A stretch of 64,000 nt of DNA, from NCBI GenBank assembly GCA_942493125.1, contig OW818667.1, forward strand, positions 1,240,001 through 1,304,000. Reading direction: 5' to 3'. Of this stretch, positions 36,628 to 44,385 are shown in pieces. Every line of letters starts with the position of its first letter. Within the stretch, counting starts at the first letter, position 1. The position numbers and the translations under genes are program-made. This DNA is from Fusibacter_C sp942493125. GTDB lineage: Bacteria; Bacillota; Clostridia; Peptostreptococcales; Acidaminobacteraceae. The notes below the pieces were generated by a model, which saw nothing but the letters and a program-made list of their open reading frames with translations, was not told where the DNA came from and searched no databases.

Positions 36628-36834
36628 ATGCCTATCATCGTTAATCTTGACGTCATGCTCGCCAAACGCAAAATGAGCGTTACTGAACTCTCCGAAAAAG
36701 TTGGGATCACTATGGCCAATTTATCCATCTTAAAAACCGGCAAAGCTAAAGCCGTTCGCTTTTCAACACTTGAGAAGATTTGCGACGTGCTTGCGTGTCA
36801 GCCAGGTGATATATTGGAATATACAAAAGAATAA
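36628..36834 (+). CDS. Small XRE-type HTH regulator (YozG-like)
   Basis: A 68-residue Cro/C1-type helix-turn-helix protein: MLAKRKMSVTELSEKVGITMANLSILK spans the first helices (split across residues 8-34), ending with CDVLACQPGDILEY. The protein is little more than the DNA-binding domain. It is co-transcribed with the DUF2975 membrane protein (GAGGTG site overlapping that gene's end) and followed by a strong terminator. It probably represses its own operon. Confidence 0.88.
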   Translation: MPIIVNLDVMLAKRKMSVTELSEKVGITMANLSILKTGKAKAVRFSTLEKICDVLACQPGDILEYTKE

Positions 36835-36840
36835 AAAAAT

Positions 36841-36880
36841 AAACGTCCCATCATGAAGCTGACTTCATTTTGGGACGTTT
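36841..36880 (+). terminator. Intrinsic terminator after the DUF2975/HTH operon
   Basis: AAACGTCCCA and TGGGACGTTT form a 10-base stem with an inner ATGAAG/CTTCAT pairing, followed by TTATTTTTTT. Confidence 0.9.
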
Positions 36881-36921
36881 TTATTTTTTTGACTTATGAA
36901 AATGTTTTTTAACTTACGAAT

Positions 36922-37212
36922 TTATTTTTTGCTCAAATAACAGCTAACGCAATACACTTCCGCATTCTCGTCATTTCTAGTAGACACTTTTAATTCGGTG
37001 TCACAGTTGCGACATTTAACCAAGATGAAAGATTCGTCTGCTTGATCGTTACTATAATGCGCACATGTTAACTCACAACCATCGAGTTCACACTCTGAAC
37101 AGTCTTCAGATGGAAAATCAAATTCACATGTTTCTACAATGCCATTTTCTTCATCGTTTTCGTCGATGACGCTTTTAAGATTTTTACAACTGCTACAAAT
37201 GCAAGCTTGCAT
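36922..37212 (-). CDS. Small cysteine-rich zinc-ribbon-like protein
   Basis: A 96-residue acidic protein with thirteen or so cysteines. The N-terminal part has CICSSC, the middle CSECELDGCELTC, and the C terminus a clear zinc ribbon: CRNC, 17 residues, CVSC. RBS GGAGGG lies 6 bases before the ATG. I do not recognise a family with a known role. The metal-ligand pattern suggests zinc or iron binding; a DNA/RNA or protein adaptor role would fit the ribbon. It is transcribed alone, convergent with the HTH gene. Confidence 0.7.
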   Translation of the reverse strand: MQACICSSCKNLKSVIDENDEENGIVETCEFDFPSEDCSECELDGCELTCAHYSNDQADESFILVKCRNCDTELKVSTRNDENAEVYCVSCYLSKK

Positions 37213-37314
37213 TAATTGCCCTCCTCAAATATCGGTTTCAGTTCAGTTCATTTCCATAGAGTATAACAAAAACCGAAGCACAAGGCAATGCATGTTCTCT
37301 TATGCGTTTATGCT

Positions 37315-38232
37315 TTATGCGTTTTCTTTGATGAGCTGTTTGTAATCCGCTAAATCACTGTGAATCTCATCTTTAAGTGGGTTTTTCTTGTATTTGATGA
37401 CTTTGCCAAAGTGGTATACGAAGACGCCAATATTAAAGGCCAACGATAAACCAGCAATGATGTAGAGCGCTGTAATGCTGTGTGTCGATTTAACCGCGTA
37501 CTTTGATGTATCAACAAATGTCGGGAATGACATAACGAACATCATCCAGATACCAAGTGTTTGCGCACGGTGTTGTAGCCAAGCACCTTTTTTCATGAAG
37601 AAAGCAGGAATCGTACAAGAAATCAACAATGCTGCACCAGCATAAAACGCATGATCTGGGACACAGTTGTAGACATAAGCAAAGTTCCAAAGGTCATAAG
37701 CGATGATCCAGAACCAAAGTTGATCTGGCCAAATCATATCTTTGTGTTTGCCTTTGCTGACGATGATGCCCAACCAACCGGAAAGTGTGATGATATTCAA
37801 AATGCCTGCAATGCCGTTCATGACATTCCATGGGCCACCGACGATGATCATGCCATCTAAAAAGCCATTTGTGCTCATAAGTTCGAATTCACGAACGACG
37901 GCTTCCAGTATGTTAACTGATAGAATAATCGGTGGAAATAGTAACATATATTTGTTTTTACTCAACTTTTCAGAATATCTGATGGCCATGAAGCCAAGAC
38001 ATCCTGCCAATGAAGAGTATACTTTCGCCCATGCGAACCAAGTGCCCACGCTCGAGCCCGCACTAGCAGTTTTCGGCCAAAGTGTAAAAGTAAGTATGAT
38101 AGGAAGAACTAAAAAGAGTGCAATCGAGAATTTTTTACTCATTCTCGCAAGGTGGTTGACGCCTATTAAACCACCCAAAACAACAAACCACATGACGTAC
38201 GAATACCAAGGTACCGCTTCAAAAAGGAACAT
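37315..38232 (-). CDS. Polytopic membrane protein, possibly DUF5692
   Basis: A 305-residue protein with about eight to nine hydrophobic segments, beginning EAVPWYSYVMWFVVLGGLIG and containing VGGPWNVMNGIAGILNIITL and WFWIIAYDLWNFAYVYNC near the middle. The conserved Trp-rich helices resemble the DUF5692 family, which I recall with moderate certainty. No enzyme motif is visible. It is divergent from a TetR regulator gene, and the shared 200-base region carries a palindrome over that regulator's promoter, so TetR control of this protein is plausible. Function unknown. Confidence 0.65.
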   Translation of the reverse strand: MFLFEAVPWYSYVMWFVVLGGLIGVNHLARMSKKFSIALFLVLPIILTFTLWPKTASAGSSVGTWFAWAKVYSSLAGCLGFMAIRYSEKLSKNKYMLLFPPIILSVNILEAVVREFELMSTNGFLDGMIIVGGPWNVMNGIAGILNIITLSGWLGIIVSKGKHKDMIWPDQLWFWIIAYDLWNFAYVYNCVPDHAFYAGAALLISCTIPAFFMKKGAWLQHRAQTLGIWMMFVMSFPTFVDTSKYAVKSTHSITALYIIAGLSLAFNIGVFVYHFGKVIKYKKNPLKDEIHSDLADYKQLIKENA

Positions 38233-38352
38233 GATAAACCCCCAAAATAATTATTAAAACGACAGTCATTTCGTTTCACCGAATCTCATTCTGTTACAGA
38301 TTAGCACTAACCTATTTCCTTGTCAATAATGTAACAACCTAACTGATGGATT

Positions 38353-38393
38353 ATTTCAAACAATTTGAAATTAAAAAATGACCGTGTTATACT
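38353..38393 (+). promoter_or_regulatory. Promoter and operator of the TetR-family gene
   Basis: TTGAAA (38365-38370), 17 bases, TATACT (38388-38393) form a promoter about 40 bases before the gene. The palindrome ATTTCAAA-CAA-TTTGAAAT (38353-38371) covers its -35 box, the arrangement expected for autorepression by a TetR dimer. Confidence 0.55.
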
Positions 38394-38434
38394 AACGATG
38401 AAAAATCGAGAAATATTCCATATCAGGTGACTAT

Positions 38435-39019
38435 ATGAAGAGACTAACGAAACGTCAAAAACAAGCAATTGCCACAAAATTTAAAATACTTGAAATCTCT
38501 TTTGGGTTATTTAAAAGCAAGGGCTATGATTCTGTAAAGGTACAGGATATCTGCGATGCAGCTGAGATTTCTGTGGGTGCCTTTTACCACCATTTTTCTT
38601 CTAAACTCGAGATCATCAATACGGGTTATGAACAAGTAGATACGTTATTGATTGAAAGATACGAATCCAAAACTCATGACGATTATCGTCAGATGATCAT
38701 CGATCTCATGGGTGAAGGTGGCAATCTACTGGAAGAATTGGGATGGCCATTTGTCTCAGAGGTCTACAAAAACCTGATCACTCTAGATAATAAATACACA
38801 CTCAGCGAAACGAGACCAGTATATATTGAATTAACGAATGCGCTAAAATGTGCAATACGCGTCGGTGCAATCGAGAAAACGCAGTCCCCTGACGAACTAG
38901 TAAAGACAATTATGCGCCTATCTAGAGGGGCAATTTTCGACTGGTGTCTCAACAAAGGCACTTACAAATTGAAAGATCGGATCCTTGAAGATATCAATTT
39001 AGTAATTCCCATTTTATAA
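38435..39019 (+). CDS. TetR/AcrR family transcriptional regulator
   Basis: A 194-residue regulator with the N-terminal TetR helix-turn-helix: ISFGLFKSKGYDSVKVQDIC followed by AAEISVGAFYHHFSSKLEI (about residues 18-55). The C-terminal ligand-binding domain is not recognisable to a ligand class. It likely represses its own promoter and perhaps the divergent membrane protein. A cysteine-cluster gene follows 19 bases downstream with its own RBS, so they may be co-transcribed. Confidence 0.9.
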   Translation: MKRLTKRQKQAIATKFKILEISFGLFKSKGYDSVKVQDICDAAEISVGAFYHHFSSKLEIINTGYEQVDTLLIERYESKTHDDYRQMIIDLMGEGGNLLEELGWPFVSEVYKNLITLDNKYTLSETRPVYIELTNALKCAIRVGAIEKTQSPDELVKTIMRLSRGAIFDWCLNKGTYKLKDRILEDINLVIPIL

Positions 39020-39038
39020 AGTTAGAAAGGATGTCAAA

Positions 39039-39707
39039 ATGAAGCCACAAGTAACCTTAGGAACAATTTCAGATGGCCGTCTATACGATTTAGGTGACCT
39101 CGTCAAAGCGGATACTGATGGCTGTAAAAATTGTAGTGCTTGCTGTCACGGTGTAGGCGATTTTATTTCACTGACACCTTTTGATGTGCACGTCTTGTCA
39201 AAGCATATGAATATGACTTTTGATGAACTGTTAGTAGATGCTCTTGAATGCCACGAAACGGGAAAAATAGAGATACCGCATCTGAAAATGCACGGTGCCT
39301 CGAACAAATGTTACTTTCTAAATGAAGAAGATAGATGTAATATCCATGCACATCGCCCAAGTATCTGTCGACTATTCCCACTTGGGCGTGTCTATGAATC
39401 GGGTGATTTTAAGTATTTCTTACTGGAAGATGCCTGCGTGAAGCCGGAGCTTACAGATATTTTGGTTGAAGATTGGATTGGCATCAAAGAATATCCGGAA
39501 AACAAAGCTTTCATTATGGCATGGCATGACATATTGCGAGCACTGGCATTTCGCGTCAAGTTCATATATGATGATCAAACCTTAAAAGGTTTAAATGCGT
39601 ATCTCCGCCATACTTTTTACGATATGGCTTTAGAAGATGATGAGGATTTCTACGCCGCATTTTTTAAAAGAGTGCCTGGTGCTAAAAATGTTCTTGGGAT
39701 ATTGTAG
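39039..39707 (+). CDS. YkgJ family cysteine cluster protein
   Basis: A 222-residue protein of the YkgJ (CxxCxxCC) family. The cluster CKNCSACCHG appears near residue 31-40, with further ligands in CNIHAHRPSICRLFPLGR around 108-125. These cysteines are thought to bind zinc or iron; no reaction is established. RBS AAAGGA. It follows the TetR gene in the same direction. The rest of the protein has no recognisable domain. Confidence 0.85.
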   Translation: MKPQVTLGTISDGRLYDLGDLVKADTDGCKNCSACCHGVGDFISLTPFDVHVLSKHMNMTFDELLVDALECHETGKIEIPHLKMHGASNKCYFLNEEDRCNIHAHRPSICRLFPLGRVYESGDFKYFLLEDACVKPELTDILVEDWIGIKEYPENKAFIMAWHDILRALAFRVKFIYDDQTLKGLNAYLRHTFYDMALEDDEDFYAAFFKRVPGAKNVLGIL

Positions 39708-39782
39708 CTAAAAGTGTATAATCAGGTAAGGTAATTTTCAAATATCCATATACAATAAACAATAACTTATGAGGTGAATTTT

Positions 39783-40127
39783 ATGGCAGATTTAAAAAAA
39801 GAAGACACTATGAACGGATGCGGTTGTGGTCATGACCACGATCATGAGCACGATCACGAGCATGTTCATACAGTGACATTAGAGCTTGAAAATGGCGAAG
39901 AATTGGTATGTCCAATCCTTGAGATTTTTGAAGTGAACGATAAAGAGTATATCGCACTTTTACATCCACAAGAAGAAATCGCACTTCTTTACGGCTTCAT
40001 CGAAGACGAAGCAGAAGGTTCAATCGAACTGACTGAAATCGTAAGCGACGATGAATACGAAATGGTCTCTAAAGTTTTCAGCACTTTGTTTGAAGATGGC
40101 GAAGAGGAAGAAGAAGAAGTGGTATAA
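39783..40127 (+). CDS. DUF1292 family protein with His-rich N terminus
   Basis: A 114-residue acidic protein. Residues about 13-32 are GCGCGHDHDHEHDHEHVH-like: two Cys and eight His in alternation with Asp/Glu, a likely metal-binding tail. The rest (TVTLELENGEELVCPILEIF through the Glu-rich end) matches DUF1292, a small Firmicutes family usually found near the Holliday-junction resolvase YqgF and Fur-type genes, neither of which is here. RBS GAGGTG selects the ATG at 39783. A terminator follows. Role unknown; metal storage or sensing is suggested only by the tail. Confidence 0.8.
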   Translation: MADLKKEDTMNGCGCGHDHDHEHDHEHVHTVTLELENGEELVCPILEIFEVNDKEYIALLHPQEEIALLYGFIEDEAEGSIELTEIVSDDEYEMVSKVFSTLFEDGEEEEEEVV

Positions 40128-40162
40128 GAAAAGTAATTGAAGTGTACTCTATAAAAAATACG

Positions 40163-40208
40163 AAACAGGCAGTTACAAATCTAGTTTTTAGATTGTATCT
40201 GCCTGTTT
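40163..40208 (+). terminator. Intrinsic terminator after the DUF1292 gene
   Basis: AAACAGGCAG and CTGCCTGTTT pair, with an inner CAAATCTA/TAGATTG stem, followed by TTTTTTG. Confidence 0.85.
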
Positions 40209-40237
40209 TTTGTATTCAAGTTTTAGAAAAAACGTAC

Positions 40238-40280
40238 TTGACACGATTGGTCATATTGTATATATTGTATATATACAATA
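40238..40280 (+). promoter_or_regulatory. Promoter with palindromic operator, GntR-ABC operon
   Basis: TTGACA (40238-40243), 17 bases, TATATT (40261-40266) is a near-consensus promoter. The perfect 18-base palindrome TATTGTATATATACAATA (40263-40280) overlaps its -10 box. A GntR dimer bound there would block the polymerase, so autorepression is strongly suggested. Confidence 0.8.
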
Positions 40281-40296
40281 TGCAAGAGGTGATCAA

Positions 40297-40671
40297 TTGA
40301 ACATTAACATTAGTAACTCAAGTGGCGATCCTATTTACGAACAAATCACTTCACAGATCAAAAACGCCATCATGAATGGTGAGTTGTCTGAAGGCGATGC
40401 CCTTCCGTCCATGCGTCTATTGGCAAAAGAGCTCAGAATAAGCGTCATCACGACGAAACGCGCCTATGAAGAATTGGAAAATGATGGTTTTATCGTCTCT
40501 ATCATGGGAAAGGGCAGCTTTGTAGCAACAAAAAACTTGTCCTTCATGCGTGAAGAACATCTGAGAAAAGTTGAAGCGCTACTCTCACAAGCAGTTGATA
40601 ATTCGAAAATCTGCGGTCTTGAGCTCGACGAACTCATCGATATGTTAACGATTTTTTATAAGGGAGATTAA
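40297..40671 (+). CDS. GntR family regulator, YtrA subfamily
   Basis: A 124-residue protein: a winged-helix GntR domain (GDPIYEQITSQIKNAI, then LPSMRLLAKELRISVITTKRAY, about 8-60) plus a short helical tail of about 45 residues, the YtrA type that controls ABC exporter operons. It starts with TTG at 40297, preceded by AGAGGTG; the longer frame from 40210 would begin upstream of the promoter's -35 box. The two genes that follow are its expected targets. The inducer is unknown; YtrA relatives respond to cell-envelope antibiotics. Confidence 0.9.
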   Translation: MNINISNSSGDPIYEQITSQIKNAIMNGELSEGDALPSMRLLAKELRISVITTKRAYEELENDGFIVSIMGKGSFVATKNLSFMREEHLRKVEALLSQAVDNSKICGLELDELIDMLTIFYKGD

Positions 40672-40673
40672 TT

Positions 40674-41522
40674 ATGGAATTTGCACTGGAAATTCAAGGA
40701 CTTACAAAAAAATACGATGGATTTACACTGGATAATCTATCCATATCACTACCAGGTGGCTGTATTATGGGCTTTATTGGTGAAAATGGCGCAGGTAAAA
40801 GTACGACTATCAAACTCATTTTAGATCTGATATTCAAGGATCAAGGCACCATCTCAATTCTTGGACACGCAGGTGGTGAAAGTAATAAACTGCTAAAAGA
40901 AAATATCGGTGTCGTAATGGATGAATGTTATTTTCCAGAATCTTTAAATGCGAATCAAATCGATAACATCATGAAGAATATCTATAAAACATGGCAATCA
41001 GACGTATATCATGGTTGGTTGAAACGATTCGATCTCCCTCTTAAAAAAACGATCAAGGACTACTCACGTGGCATGAAGATGAAGCTCGCTATTTCAGTTG
41101 CTTTGTCACATGATTCGAAGATTTTGATTCTAGATGAAGCGACAAGTGGTCTAGACCCCATCGTCAGAGATGAAATCCTGGATGTCTTTTTAGAATTTAT
41201 CCAAGACGAGTCGCATTCTGTATTTATGTCCTCTCACATCATCAGCGATCTTGAAAAAGTCTGCGACTACATAACTTTCATCCATAAGGGTAAGCTCATT
41301 TTCAGTGAAGCCAAAGATACACTATTAGAGCAATACGTCCTAGTAAAATGCTCCAAGAGCGATATTCTTAGCATTCCAAAAGAAGCCGTGCATGGTATTA
41401 GAACAAACAGCTTTGGCATCGAAGCTCTCGTCGAGCGATACGCAGTGCCACAAAATCTCGTGATGGACCGGGTCAATATTGAGGACATCATGCTCTATAA
41501 TATCAAGGAGTTTAAATTATGA
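40674..41522 (+). CDS. ABC transporter ATP-binding protein
   Basis: A 282-residue ATPase: Walker A GENGAGKSTTIK (about 36-47), signature YSRGMKMKLAIS, Walker B ILILDEATSGLD and the His switch in MSSHIISD. The signature is the variant (SRGMK) typical of bacitracin/lantibiotic-type exporters linked to YtrA regulators. It starts 2 bases after the GntR gene and overlaps the permease gene by 4 bases, so expression is coupled. The substrate is not visible. Confidence 0.92.
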   Translation: MEFALEIQGLTKKYDGFTLDNLSISLPGGCIMGFIGENGAGKSTTIKLILDLIFKDQGTISILGHAGGESNKLLKENIGVVMDECYFPESLNANQIDNIMKNIYKTWQSDVYHGWLKRFDLPLKKTIKDYSRGMKMKLAISVALSHDSKILILDEATSGLDPIVRDEILDVFLEFIQDESHSVFMSSHIISDLEKVCDYITFIHKGKLIFSEAKDTLLEQYVLVKCSKSDILSIPKEAVHGIRTNSFGIEALVERYAVPQNLVMDRVNIEDIMLYNIKEFKL

Positions 41523-42130
41523 GAGGATTATTGATCAAAGACTTAGTGAATTTGAAAAGTCAAGCGCGCGTCATGCTTGTGCTTGTGGTGTTTTACATTT
41601 TTATCGCGATATCAAGTGAAAATACTGCTATCCTAGGTGGTATCATCGCCGTACTAGCCGCTATGTTACCTATCACAGCCATGGCTTACGACGAAAAGGC
41701 CAAATGGGATAGGTATGCGCTCACCATGCCAATCACCCGACGCGATCTCGTATTAAGCAAGTACTTGCTCGGAATTGGCTTTTCGATTATAGCATTCGGC
41801 ATTAATATACTCTTGAACTTTCTTCTCGGATACTATCCTATCAAAGAAATTTTCATACTATCCGGAGCACTCTTAGGGGCGAGCTTCTTGTTCTTAACTT
41901 TGGTATTACCTGTGATGTTTAAATACGGCGTCGAAAAAGGCCGTATCGTCATGATGATCCTCATATTTTCGCCTACCGCGGTAGCGCTGCTGCTTCAAAA
42001 ATCGAATATTGCACCACCCAGTCAAGCATTCTTGGATCAGCTCATTTATATTATACCTGTAGCACTCGTTGTGTTATTAGGGCTCTCAATCATGTTCTCT
42101 ATTCGTGTGTACCAAAAAAAAGAGTTATAA
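41519..42130 (+). CDS. ABC-2 type permease subunit
   Basis: A 203-residue membrane protein with six hydrophobic segments and the conserved start MRGLLIKDLVNLKSQ and MAYDEKAKWDRYALTMPITRRDLVLSKY region of ABC-2 exporters of the YtrC/NatB-like kind. It forms the channel for the ATPase encoded directly upstream (4-base overlap). It is last in the operon, followed by a terminator. Export of an antimicrobial compound or lipid-linked precursor is a guess from relatives. Confidence 0.85.
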   Translation: MRGLLIKDLVNLKSQARVMLVLVVFYIFIAISSENTAILGGIIAVLAAMLPITAMAYDEKAKWDRYALTMPITRRDLVLSKYLLGIGFSIIAFGINILLNFLLGYYPIKEIFILSGALLGASFLFLTLVLPVMFKYGVEKGRIVMMILIFSPTAVALLLQKSNIAPPSQAFLDQLIYIIPVALVVLLGLSIMFSIRVYQKKEL

Positions 42131-42140
42131 AACAACTCAA

Positions 42141-42177
42141 AAAAGCTGGCATCCGAGTCATTCAGATGTCAGCTTTT
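42141..42177 (+). terminator. Intrinsic terminator after the GntR-ABC operon
   Basis: AAAAGCTGGCATC and GATGTCAGCTTTT form a 13-base stem (one G-U) with an 11-base loop. Its symmetric A/T ends could also serve the convergent gene at 42193. Confidence 0.8.
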
Positions 42178-42192
42178 CTATTCGTTCATTTT

Positions 42193-42381
42193 TTATCTTA
42201 ACAGTGCTAAAAATTCTTCTTGAGTCTCTTTTACAATCAAAATATCATCCAACAAACCAAATGCCTTGCCTTCATGCTGCTCACAGTTATCGATGCATCC
42301 AAATTCGAGATTGCTTTCCGATACGACTTCTTTGATTTTATGTTCGTCGATATTGGAACAACACTTACATATTTTTACCAT
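42193..42381 (-). CDS. Small Cys-containing protein, possibly DUF1450/YuzB-like
   Basis: A 62-residue protein with CKCC near the start and FGCIDNCEQHEGKAFGLLDD in the middle. The strand-loop order and the CxxxC followed by FxLLDDxxIV resemble the YuzB/DUF1450 family of thioredoxin-fold small proteins, though shorter. RBS GGAGG lies 7 bases before the ATG. Function unknown; the paired cysteines suggest a metal or redox role. It is a lone gene convergent with the ABC operon. Confidence 0.6.
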   Translation of the reverse strand: MVKICKCCSNIDEHKIKEVVSESNLEFGCIDNCEQHEGKAFGLLDDILIVKETQEEFLALLR

Positions 42382-42459
42382 TCATATACCTCCATCACCA
42401 TTAGTCAAATTAGAGTATATCGCAAGTTTATGAAGATTATGTGTGGAAGAAGCTATCAT

Positions 42460-42828
42460 TTACTTTGTCAACAGAAGCATCGCCACCATCGCGACGATGG
42501 CACTTATGCCCATCAATGCACCTATAAAGATAAGGCTCTTTGTAACTGGTCGATTGAAGATGATTTTATTTTTAACTTGAAAAGCTGTTGAGATTAACCC
42601 GCCTATTATGACAATGAACATGAGATCCCAATTGGATTCGAAAAAATCACGCATAATCTGGGTGGATCTTAACACGACATCTATGAGGACGGCAAACAAC
42701 ATGAATCGCCCTGTATAGGCATCACCTTGATAGACAACAGCCTGCGTTCTTTCATCGACAATACCGTAAAGAGGCGTACTTTTTTCAGATTTACTTGGAT
42801 CACTTGGTGTACTTGATTTATTTGTCAT
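42460..42828 (-). CDS. Small membrane protein paired with XRE regulator
   Basis: A 122-residue protein: a polar, Ser/Pro-rich N terminus (1-35), then three hydrophobic segments (about 42-58, 68-84, 98-120). I do not recognise the family. The start at 42828 fits GGAGG with 9-base spacing. It overlaps the end of the XRE regulator gene by 11 bases, so the two are translated from one message. Small HTH plus membrane protein pairs are common in Firmicutes; the membrane partner may control the regulator. Confidence 0.7.
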   Translation of the reverse strand: MTNKSSTPSDPSKSEKSTPLYGIVDERTQAVVYQGDAYTGRFMLFAVLIDVVLRSTQIMRDFFESNWDLMFIVIIGGLISTAFQVKNKIIFNRPVTKSLIFIGALMGISAIVAMVAMLLLTK

Positions 42829-43045
42829 CTTTATCATCCTCCAAATAGAACAATTCTTCAAATGTTTTATGCAAACATTTTGTCAGGATCAGGGCGAGCA
42901 TAGCTGTTGGACAATATTGACCAGATTCAATTGAGCCAATCGTCTGTCGCGATACACTTGCCAGGTTTGCGAGTTGTTCCTGAGACAATCCAAGTTCAAC
43001 ACGCGCCAACTTAATTCGATTTTTAAAGCTGCTTTTTTCGTTCAT
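42818..43045 (-). CDS. XRE family transcriptional regulator
   Basis: A 75-residue Cro/C1-type protein: NRIKLARVELGLSQEQLANL and SVSRQTIGSIESGQYCP give the helix-turn-helix (about 9-45), followed by a short helix ending in an acidic tail. It matches the widespread small YozG/Cro-type regulators paired with membrane proteins. A promoter with a double palindromic site lies just upstream, pointing to autoregulation. GAGG stands 9 bases before the ATG. Confidence 0.9.
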   Translation of the reverse strand: MNEKSSFKNRIKLARVELGLSQEQLANLASVSRQTIGSIESGQYCPTAMLALILTKCLHKTFEELFYLEDDKDDK

Positions 43046-43104
43046 CGCCTATCGCCTCATCGCCTTTCAATAGAATCACATATTTTTCTTTTTCTGATAC
43101 AACA

Positions 43105-43168
43105 ATCATAACACAGCAAAATAAAATGTCAAGTATACTTGTCATATTACCAAGTACACTTGACATTT
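43105..43168 (-). promoter_or_regulatory. Promoter and twin operator of the XRE regulator
   Basis: On the minus strand TTGACA (43132-43127), 16 bases, TATGAT (43110-43105) form a promoter. The palindrome CAAGTATACTTG (43130-43141) covers its -35 box, and a near copy, CAAGTACACTTG (43151-43162), lies 21 bases away. The two copies also sit in an overall inverted repeat of 18-base arms (43124-43141 and 43151-43168, one mismatch). Confidence 0.7.
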
Positions 43169-43218
43169 ATTTGATTTAAATTTCAGTTTGAATAATTTCA
43201 GCTTAGTAAGTTTCTGTT

Positions 43219-44385
43219 TCAAGTTCTAAGTTGCTTGCGCTTCCCTACAGCCAGTGACACGATGATAAATGCGGTAGCAAACCCAAGTTCGATCAGCAAG
43301 ATGGCAAAGATCTCTTTAAGGGATGCAAAATCAAAACGTGTTAGTGCTGCAATCTGCGTATTCGCTTTGACGTACCAATACGTCGGGAAGAAGCTTGCAA
43401 TTCTTAGAATGCTGTCGGCCAAAAATGCCTGTGGCACAAACACACCACTTAGAAAGCAAGTGGACAAAGTAACGATATTTGCGATCGCCGATGACGCTTC
43501 TTTGCCTTTGACGAGGGTGCCAATCAGGAAGCTCAAGCCTAATACCGTTAAAGCAAAGACGATAGAATTGAGCATGAAATAGAGTGTGTTGAGTTTGAAG
43601 ACATTTCTAAAGTCAAATGCCAGACACATAAACACAAGGATCAGCCAAGTGCCGAGTGCGAAAACGCCGTTTGCGAGCAAGAATTGCATGCTCACTTTTA
43701 ACCCGTTCATAGGCCCGCAAGCGTTGCGCCATTTGATTTCTCTTCGATTGAACACAAGCATGATGCTCGAGACGCCGAGAATCATCACAAACATGTATGA
43801 ATACGACAGATAGTTAAAGAAAAACGGCATCAAATCACCTTGGATGACATTGGGATCCGGGTCGATCAAGGTGACATTTGCACGACTGTTCATCGTATCT
43901 GCAATGCGATCTACGAGGTCTTTCTCATTGATATCGGGATCTCCTAATGTGTATAGGTTTGCGATCTGCATAAATTGATTGAGATGGAGGGATACTTGCG
44001 TAGACTCATAAGTGCCTGGTACGGTGTGCGTTTCAAGCGTCATAGGTGTACCAGCCAATACTGATTCAGTAAAGCCTTCAGGGATGCGTATGATCATGTA
44101 GACGGCTCTAAAAAACAATGCATCTTGTATCGCTTCCTGATCGTCCTTCAGCTCGACCTGATTTGAGACATCAGCAAGTGAGGTCTTAAGACCTTCTGTG
44201 AAAAGCGTTTCCTCTTCTGATATTATGGCAATGGAAACCTTGGTATCGCTATACGAATCTGGCGTTTCATCCTTTTTATTGATGGACATCACAATCAGTG
44301 AAACAAAGATAAATGCGACGATATAGATCATCATTACCATTTTGTTCTTGTTGATGATTTTTAGGCATACTTTAAAGACTGGCAT
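43219..44385 (-). CDS. ABC-2 type exporter permease
   Basis: A 388-residue permease: one N-terminal helix (about 17-35), a large extracytoplasmic domain to about residue 195, then five to six helices with the ABC-2 signature region SAIANIVTLSTCFLSGVFVP near 290-310. This layout (YhgE/DrrB-like) fits export of drugs or lipids. It overlaps the preceding permease gene by 14 bases, so they form a heterodimer. Last gene of the ATPase-permease-permease operon. Confidence 0.87.
   Translation of the reverse strand: MPVFKVCLKIINKNKMVMMIYIVAFIFVSLIVMSINKKDETPDSYSDTKVSIAIISEEETLFTEGLKTSLADVSNQVELKDDQEAIQDALFFRAVYMIIRIPEGFTESVLAGTPMTLETHTVPGTYESTQVSLHLNQFMQIANLYTLGDPDINEKDLVDRIADTMNSRANVTLIDPDPNVIQGDLMPFFFNYLSYSYMFVMILGVSSIMLVFNRREIKWRNACGPMNGLKVSMQFLLANGVFALGTWLILVFMCLAFDFRNVFKLNTLYFMLNSIVFALTVLGLSFLIGTLVKGKEASSAIANIVTLSTCFLSGVFVPQAFLADSILRIASFFPTYWYVKANTQIAALTRFDFASLKEIFAILLIELGFATAFIIVSLAVGKRKQLRT

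Noticed and set aside
37742..38257. 171-codon frame opposite the polytopic membrane protein gene
   Set aside because: The minus-strand gene has a start, membrane pattern and promoter context; the opposite frame is low-complexity and lacks a ribosome binding site.
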